Shown: one piece after another, positions 5,625-10,179 of the stretch
Layout: each line of letters begins with the position of its first letter
How positions within the stretch are numbered: position 1 is the stretch's first letter
Source of the DNA: Anaerolineales bacterium
Lineage (GTDB): Bacteria; Chloroflexota; Anaerolineae; Anaerolineales; Villigracilaceae
Assembly (NCBI GenBank): GCA_025938055.1
Contig: JAICQC010000145.1
Coordinates: 1 to 10,179 of the forward strand
DNA: 10,179 nucleotides
Reading direction: 5' to 3'
Program-made: the position numbers and the translations under genes
The notes under the pieces: generated by a model
What the model saw: only the letters and a program-made list of their open reading frames with translations
The model's database searches: none
What the model was told of the DNA's origin: nothing

Positions 5625-7406
5625 TCACGCGCCGCTGTCTGGTGATTCATCGACCGGGGAGGACTCTTCGTTCTGACTGACCAACCACTCTCGTGCATCA
5701 GCGACGGCTGCCTGTGTGGATTCCCCGCGCAGGGGAGTGGCGCTGTACGTATGCACATTGCCTGTCTGACCGAGCTTGCCGGCACGTTCCAGTTGTGCAG
5801 ATGCCAGCTCGCTCATTCCGCTCAGGTAGAGCCGTCCATTCACATCCTTGAGCTTACGCGCGTAACTGGTCAGCACATCGATCAGCGTGACGCCGACTTT
5901 GGTGTGACCTCGCAGGCGCAGAACGACCACCGGATTCCTCGCGCCCAGCGGCGAAGGCAGCACTTGCCCTAGCGTCTGCGCACTGGCATAGAAGAGAGGT
6001 CCGTAGATATCCAGGACGGTGACCTGGTTATCCTCCAAGTGCTTCGGGTGCTTGCGCTCTTCGATCGTCCCATCGTAGTGTCGGACCAGCTCGACCACCG
6101 AGAGATCGGCCGAAGATTGAAACAGATAGAGCAACGCGGACAGTATCATGCCAATGAAAACGGCGGCATCGATCGGCAACGTAAGTGTCGCAAGGAGGGT
6201 GGTGATGCTCGCCAGGCGAGGCGGCCAGCCCGTCTGCCAGATCTGAATCCAGTCCTGCGGCTTGATCGTCTGAATCCCTGCCTGGATGAGCAGCGCTCCC
6301 AGGGCTGGCATGGCGACATAGGCGATCAAACCTGGGGCGAGCAACACAATGATCGCCATCCAGATGCCCGCCAGAATGGCTGCCCAGCGTGTGCCTGCGC
6401 CGCCAATGACGCTCAATGCAGTCCCGCTCAAGGAACCGCCCACAGGCAGGCCGCGGAACAACCCCGAGGCGAGATTCGCCACTCCCTGTGCGATGATATC
6501 TCGTGACGTGCGGCGCGGCGCGGCGTCCGGGTTGGGTACACTCTGGCTGACGCCAGCGCTCTGCACGATGACGATGAGCGAGACAGCCAGAGCACCTACC
6601 ACGATGTCTGGAGTCAGGTCGGCCAGGGAAGGCCAGAAAATTGGGGGGAAACCGGGTGTGATCTCGCCGAAATTACGCGCTGTCGGGACCGAATCCCAGC
6701 GGAAGGCCCCGACCAGCAAGGAGGGGATCATGATCGCGACCAGAGAACTAAAGTTGCCCACCGGCGTGCGAGACAGGACGATAAGCAGGATCAGGGCGAG
6801 GAGCCCGGTCATGAATGTGAAGAGGTCAAGCTGCCTGATGTTCGCGATCACATCAATGGCCTGAGAAAGCTTGTTTGCACCGGCTGCTTCAATCCCTGTA
6901 ACCGTCGGGAACTGGCTGAGCACCATCAGCCCGGCCACACCTGTGAGAAAACCTGTCATTACGGAATAGGAGACAAAACGAGTGAGCTGCCCGGCACGAA
7001 CCAGTCCCAGCACGATTTGAAAGACGCCGATGAGAACCACCATCAGGAACAGCGACCGGTCACGCTGGTCGCCGGTCAGGCCCGTGAGAGCCTGGTTGGC
7101 GGCCAGGGCCGCCGCGCTGGTGCTATTGATGATCATGAGCTGCGTGCTGGTAAACAGGGCTCCCACGATCGGCCCGAGCATGCTGGCGTACAAGCCATAC
7201 ACCGGGTTGACCCCCGCCAGAATGCCATTTGCCATCCCGTCCGGCGCGCTTCCCAGTGTGCTATTCAGCCCGGCCAGCCCATCCTGGAGGATGGTTCTGC
7301 GTCCTGGAAGCCGCTTGCTGGCAACATTGGCGACTGCCTCCCGGAGCCCGCTCAGCCCGGGCTGTTCGATCTCGGGCTGTACGTTAGATGTTTCTTTTGC
7401 TTGCAT
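5625..7406 (-). CDS. SulP/SLC26-family anion transporter with C-terminal STAS domain (copy 1)
   Basis: A 593-aa inner-membrane protein, clearly paralogous to the next gene along its whole length. Shared segments include P-E-I-E-Q-P-G-L (residues 11-18), G-V-N-P-V-Y-G-L-Y-A (65-74), G-Q-L-T-R-F-V-S-Y-S-V-M-T-G-F (139-153), G-V-S-Q-S-V-P-N-P-D (285-294), F-R-G-L-P-V-G-G (317-324) and a STAS domain at about 460-576. Family members are proton-, sodium- or exchange-driven anion carriers; the STAS part is regulatory and cytosolic. The ATG at 7406 has GAGG about 7 nt upstream. The start lies 23 nt inside the end of the BASS gene, and the stop is 29 nt before the chosen start of copy 2, so all three are one transcription unit. 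Residues around the canonical substrate site differ from well-known sulfate carriers, so the anion is uncertain. Confidence 0.9.
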   Translation of the reverse strand: MQAKETSNVQPEIEQPGLSGLREAVANVASKRLPGRRTILQDGLAGLNSTLGSAPDGMANGILAGVNPVYGLYASMLGPIVGALFTSTQLMIINSTSAAALAANQALTGLTGDQRDRSLFLMVVLIGVFQIVLGLVRAGQLTRFVSYSVMTGFLTGVAGLMVLSQFPTVTGIEAAGANKLSQAIDVIANIRQLDLFTFMTGLLALILLIVLSRTPVGNFSSLVAIMIPSLLVGAFRWDSVPTARNFGEITPGFPPIFWPSLADLTPDIVVGALAVSLIVIVQSAGVSQSVPNPDAAPRRTSRDIIAQGVANLASGLFRGLPVGGSLSGTALSVIGGAGTRWAAILAGIWMAIIVLLAPGLIAYVAMPALGALLIQAGIQTIKPQDWIQIWQTGWPPRLASITTLLATLTLPIDAAVFIGMILSALLYLFQSSADLSVVELVRHYDGTIEERKHPKHLEDNQVTVLDIYGPLFYASAQTLGQVLPSPLGARNPVVVLRLRGHTKVGVTLIDVLTSYARKLKDVNGRLYLSGMSELASAQLERAGKLGQTGNVHTYSATPLRGESTQAAVADAREWLVSQNEESSPVDESPDSGA

Positions 7407-8310
7407 CTATAGCCTCGGTGCTTGCCGAAGGAACGGGCGCAGGGGATTTTTCATTAACCAGCGTTTCCTGTTCAGCTCTTTTCCCGAATCGCCCCGCGAT
7501 GGGCAGTACCATGATCATAGCCACTACCCCTGCCGCTGCCAGGAACACTAATACATTCGGGCGATCGGCGAAACTGCCGGTGGCAACGACGAGAGCTGCC
7601 GCCAGGTTGCGCTGGCCGCTCGCCAGGGACAATGTTTTCTGGGTAGGCGTGTCTGGCCCTCCCAAAAGATAGCCTGCGACCATCGCAATAGCAAGCAGTA
7701 TGATCGTGGAAATGATAGAGCCGGTACCTAAAAGGTTAAATACATTTCCGAGATTGCCACCTAACATCAATACGAGCATCAAGGTCAGGCTGACATTGGC
7801 GATCTGCCCGAGGGTAGGCAGCAACACATCAGCTTCATCCTTGGAGATGTAGTCCACGATCAACCCCAGTATCAGGGGCAGCAGGATCTGGATGGACAGA
7901 GGACGAATGATGCTCATTGGATCTATTGCGACGCCTGGCAAGACAAGAGGCAACACAAGAGGCAGGTAGATGACAGTGGCCACGACCAAGAGAGCGGTCG
8001 AAGCAACGGCGAACGGGATATTGGCTTTCGCAATTTGCGCCAGCTTGGGTACCAGTGGCGCTCCCGCGACCGCGCTGATCAGGATCAATCCGATGCGTAG
8101 ATCCGTCTCCAGCCTGAACAGGCTTGCAAGCAGGAGAGCGGCCACGGGGACAATTGCGAAATTCACCAGCAAGGTCATACCGAGCAGACGCAGATTCCGA
8201 AGTGGCGCGAGAATTTGTGAAATCGTCAGCCGCAAGCCAAAAGAAAACATGCTGGTGACAACGAACGTCATGGTGAAGAGATTCGCTAAGGTAGCAATTA
8301 GCTCAGACAT
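7384..8310 (-). CDS. BASS-family (SBF-like) Na+-dependent anion transporter
   Basis: A 308-aa hydrophobic inner-membrane protein with the bile-acid:sodium symporter fold, showing about nine to ten hydrophobic segments. Family marks include F-S-F-G-L-R-L-T near the N-terminus (residues 22-29), the polar-interrupted helix V-A-G-A-P-L-V-P-K-L (81-90) and S-G-Q-R-N-L-A-A-A-L-V-V-A (231-243), the last being the conserved crossover motif of SBF proteins. The tail after residue 275 is hydrophilic and Pro/Ser/Ala-rich. Bacterial BASS proteins carry organic anions such as pyruvate, pantothenate or sulfur-containing acids; the substrate is not readable here. AGGAAAG lies about 12 nt before the ATG. It is the first gene of the BASS-SulP-SulP unit and overlaps the next gene by 23 nt. 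The 143 bp before it should hold the promoter, but I see no convincing hexamers. Confidence 0.85.
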   Translation of the reverse strand: MSELIATLANLFTMTFVVTSMFSFGLRLTISQILAPLRNLRLLGMTLLVNFAIVPVAALLLASLFRLETDLRIGLILISAVAGAPLVPKLAQIAKANIPFAVASTALLVVATVIYLPLVLPLVLPGVAIDPMSIIRPLSIQILLPLILGLIVDYISKDEADVLLPTLGQIANVSLTLMLVLMLGGNLGNVFNLLGTGSIISTIILLAIAMVAGYLLGGPDTPTQKTLSLASGQRNLAAALVVATGSFADRPNVLVFLAAAGVVAMIMVLPIAGRFGKRAEQETLVNEKSPAPVPSASTEAIDASKRNI

Positions 8311-8453
8311 AGGTCAATACTTTCCTGGCGCCGATTATGTGCACCACAATATACAAACTTGCTCACCTGCCTATTTCCCTGTGACCGCCAGAGCGCGAAC
8401 AGAGGGCATAGAGCCCATCCAGCGCCGAACCCTTGATGCTGGCCTGTGTACCG

Positions 8454-9011
8454 TCACTGCAACTCGATACGCACGGTCTGGACTCCATCTTCCACGGAAA
8501 CATGGACGATGCGCGGCTCGGTCGGGCGCGGAATCACACTAATGCCGCCATTGCGTTCGAGATACGCCAGTTGCACGCGTTCGGGCTCGGTCACATGACT
8601 CTCTATCCGTAATGCCTCTTCCAGATCTTTGGCGGACACGCTCGTTTGCCGTAATCCTTTTTCCTGAACATCTCCATCCTTGATCAACAGGACGGGGTTG
8701 CCTTTCACCAGCGTCCCGAACCAATCGGAAGAATAGGCGATGGCCGCGATCAGCCAGTGCAGCCCCACCAGGATCACGCCAGCCGCGATAGTCGGCAGAA
8801 AGGGAGCCGAGCCGTTGATCGCCCGGCTCATGATGGAACCCAGCATGATGGCTACAATGGCATCGAATGCTGTTGCCTGGCTGAGAAAGCGCTTGCTGCC
8901 AAGCCGCACGATGGCGAGTGTCGCAGCATAGATCAGGATCGTCCGAAACGACATTTGGATGGCGTTCACATCTTGCACGTCGATCCTCAGGCCGAGCAGA
9001 TCTTCAAGCAT
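8454..9011 (-). CDS. DUF421/YetF-like membrane protein
   Basis: A 185-aa protein with the DUF421 (YetF/YcaP) layout. Three hydrophobic segments lie at about residues 22-37, 48-64 and 72-92, including the family's I-V-R-L-G-S-K-R turn (residues 34-41) and the D-A-I-V-A-I-M-L-G-S-I (50-60) helix. The cytosolic part has G-N-P-V-L-L-I-K-D-G (104-113), the S-x-x-D-L-E-E-A-L-R segment (126-135) and Y-L-E-R-N-G-G-I-S-V-I (150-160). Function is unknown for the family, though YetF homologues are linked with spore or envelope physiology in Bacillus. GGAG lies 9 nt before the ATG and falls inside the end of the sulfatase gene. The sulfatase stop and this start are only 2 nt apart, so the genes are translated from one message. 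The 142-bp stretch to the BASS gene has weak hairpins but no clear terminator. Confidence 0.88.
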   Translation of the reverse strand: MLEDLLGLRIDVQDVNAIQMSFRTILIYAATLAIVRLGSKRFLSQATAFDAIVAIMLGSIMSRAINGSAPFLPTIAAGVILVGLHWLIAAIAYSSDWFGTLVKGNPVLLIKDGDVQEKGLRQTSVSAKDLEEALRIESHVTEPERVQLAYLERNGGISVIPRPTEPRIVHVSVEDGVQTVRIELQ

Positions 9012-9013
9012 TG

Positions 9014-10179
9014 TTATTGCTCCGTTTCTCTGTATTTCACCTCGCGCGTGCCGAACATGTCCAGATCAAAAGGTGGACGGTCTTCGCCGATCTCGTGCTC
9101 GACCAGCGCGTGCAGCTTTTTGAGCATGCGCTCGACCAGTGCCGGATCATAGTCCGAATGGTCACGGTCGCCGATGTTTTTCAGCTCGCCGGGGTCATTC
9201 ACAAGATCATACAGGCCGACGTCGCCGGTCGCGTACAATTCTTCCAGCGTAGAGGGGTTGCCATACTCATTCGGGCTGAACCAGCGCACCAGCTTATACT
9301 GCCCGTCGACGACGCAGCGGAAGAATGTGCGCCTGCTGAAGTCAGGGGCGCCGTACTCCCTGCCAACTGCCTTAATTCGCTCATCGGCGTCGGTGAACTC
9401 ATTGCCGGGTGACAGATCCATCGTGCTTAACGCCGCGAACGCGCCGGTCTGCGCATATTCCAGGTCCAGGCTTTGCAACAAGTCGCTGCAATAGAGCGCT
9501 CCATCACCGGGAGCGTTCACCGTTCCGCGTGGACCAGCCTGATCCGGATGGAGCAGCACCGACTTCAGGCTGCGACCTTTTAGCTGGGGGTAGCGTGTAC
9601 GAATCTCCTCTTCACTGAGTCCTGCAAACGTCAGCAGGGTGGGCGCCAGGTCGAGGTGAGAGCCGATGGCCGCTGTTCGTTCACCTCGGGGTCCACCCGG
9701 TATGCAGGCGGTCAGGTTGACGATTGCGGCCTCATCGAACGCAATGGCCCCTTTCTGCTGAAGCCGATGCGCACCATTCATCTCCCCGTGGTCGCCGGTG
9801 AAAATGACGATGGTGTTCTCCCACAAGTTCTGGCGATCAAGAGCGTCCAGCACTTTCAGGAACTGCGCGTCGACCAGGCGCATGCAGTTGACGAGATAAT
9901 TACGGCGCTTGATCCAAAGATCCGGGCGGTCCTGCGGAACGTGACCATACGTCGCATCTACGCCTTTGCTGTACGCTGCTACGCCGTTCGGGTGCTGCGT
10001 GAGATCATCGTCAAAATTGTCCGGCAGACCAACGTCCCACTCGTGATCAAACCAGCCAAGCCTCTGCTGGGGAGTCTTCAGGGGTCCCATCCCTCCAGGA
10101 GGCATTTCAATCGGGTCGGGCAGGTAGAACATGATATCGTGGGGGTTCACGAGACTGCACACCAGCAGCCAGGGCTGAT
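9014..10179 (-). CDS. Sulfatase (arylsulfatase-type, alkaline phosphatase superfamily), 5' end outside the window
   Basis: The frame is open to the window edge and encodes about the last 388 residues of a sulfatase. Codons before the GTG at 10162 read Q-P-W-L-L-V, continuing into C-S-L-V-N-P-H-D-I, a classical internal sulfatase segment, so 10162 is not the start. Later come V-I-F-T-G-D-H-G-E-M-N-G-A-H and Q-Q-K-G (coded near 9755-9805), which supply the conserved Asp/His metal ligands and the sulfate-contacting Lys, and then H-L-D-L-A-P-T-L-L-T-F-A-G-L. The catalytic C/S-x-P-x-R site that becomes formylglycine would lie upstream, beyond the window, so I cannot say whether a Cys or Ser enzyme is encoded or whether it has a signal peptide. 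Members hydrolyse sulfate esters, releasing sulfate; some relatives act on phosphonate or phosphate esters. It is coupled to the DUF421 gene. Confidence 0.88.
   Translation of the reverse strand, partial: QPWLLVCSLVNPHDIMFYLPDPIEMPPGGMGPLKTPQQRLGWFDHEWDVGLPDNFDDDLTQHPNGVAAYSKGVDATYGHVPQDRPDLWIKRRNYLVNCMRLVDAQFLKVLDALDRQNLWENTIVIFTGDHGEMNGAHRLQQKGAIAFDEAAIVNLTACIPGGPRGERTAAIGSHLDLAPTLLTFAGLSEEEIRTRYPQLKGRSLKSVLLHPDQAGPRGTVNAPGDGALYCSDLLQSLDLEYAQTGAFAALSTMDLSPGNEFTDADERIKAVGREYGAPDFSRRTFFRCVVDGQYKLVRWFSPNEYGNPSTLEELYATGDVGLYDLVNDPGELKNIGDRDHSDYDPALVERMLKKLHALVEHEIGEDRPPFDLDMFGTREVKYRETEQ

Noticed and set aside
8311..8453. Terminator or RNA gene in the DUF421-BASS gap
   Set aside because: Only short imperfect stems (for example CCAGC/GCTGG) without a U-tract; no structure strong enough to name.

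Overview
The window is about 10.2 kb of roughly 55% GC bacterial DNA. The products are VOC dioxygenase, ABM, LUD, rhodanese, cupin, tandem SulP, BASS, DUF421 and sulfatase proteins. Short gaps, purine-rich Shine-Dalgarno sites and TGA used as an ordinary stop all fit a free-living bacterium. The SulP and rhodanese variants, and a TC/GT-rich intergenic repeat, remind me of environmental Chloroflexota. That placement is an impression and cannot be proven from the sequence alone.

Plus-strand half (1-3260). A start-less fragment resembling the tail of a small stress protein is followed by a bidomain ring-cleaving dioxygenase of the MhqO/LinE type with an unusual C-terminal motif. Next come a small ABM-fold monooxygenase-like protein, a stand-alone LUD (LutC/YkgG-type) protein, and a rhodanese-domain protein. 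The rhodanese has a TGA exactly where its relatives carry a second active-site-loop cysteine. It also has no good nearby ribosome binding site; a strong one lies on the far side of a perfect 9-bp hairpin. The set looks like reactive-electrophile or quinone and sulfur/redox housekeeping.

Minus-strand half (10179-3273, read right to left). The order is: a sulfatase truncated by the window edge, a DUF421/YetF-like membrane protein starting 2 nt after it, a 142-bp gap, a BASS-family (SBF) transporter, two tandem paralogous SulP anion transporters with STAS domains, a 10-codon mini-ORF with a strong Shine-Dalgarno, and a small cupin. BASS and the first SulP overlap by 23 nt and the two SulP genes are adjacent, so BASS-SulP-SulP is almost certainly one transcript devoted to anion transport. 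The cupin converges on the rhodanese with only 12 nt between stops.

Sulfur recurs as a theme (sulfatase, SulP pair, rhodanese), but no substrate can be read from the sequence. The most unusual locus is 2793-3260, the rhodanese with the in-frame TGA and the possible hairpin-bridged ribosome binding site. I see no RNA genes, CRISPR array, insertion sequence or attachment site.
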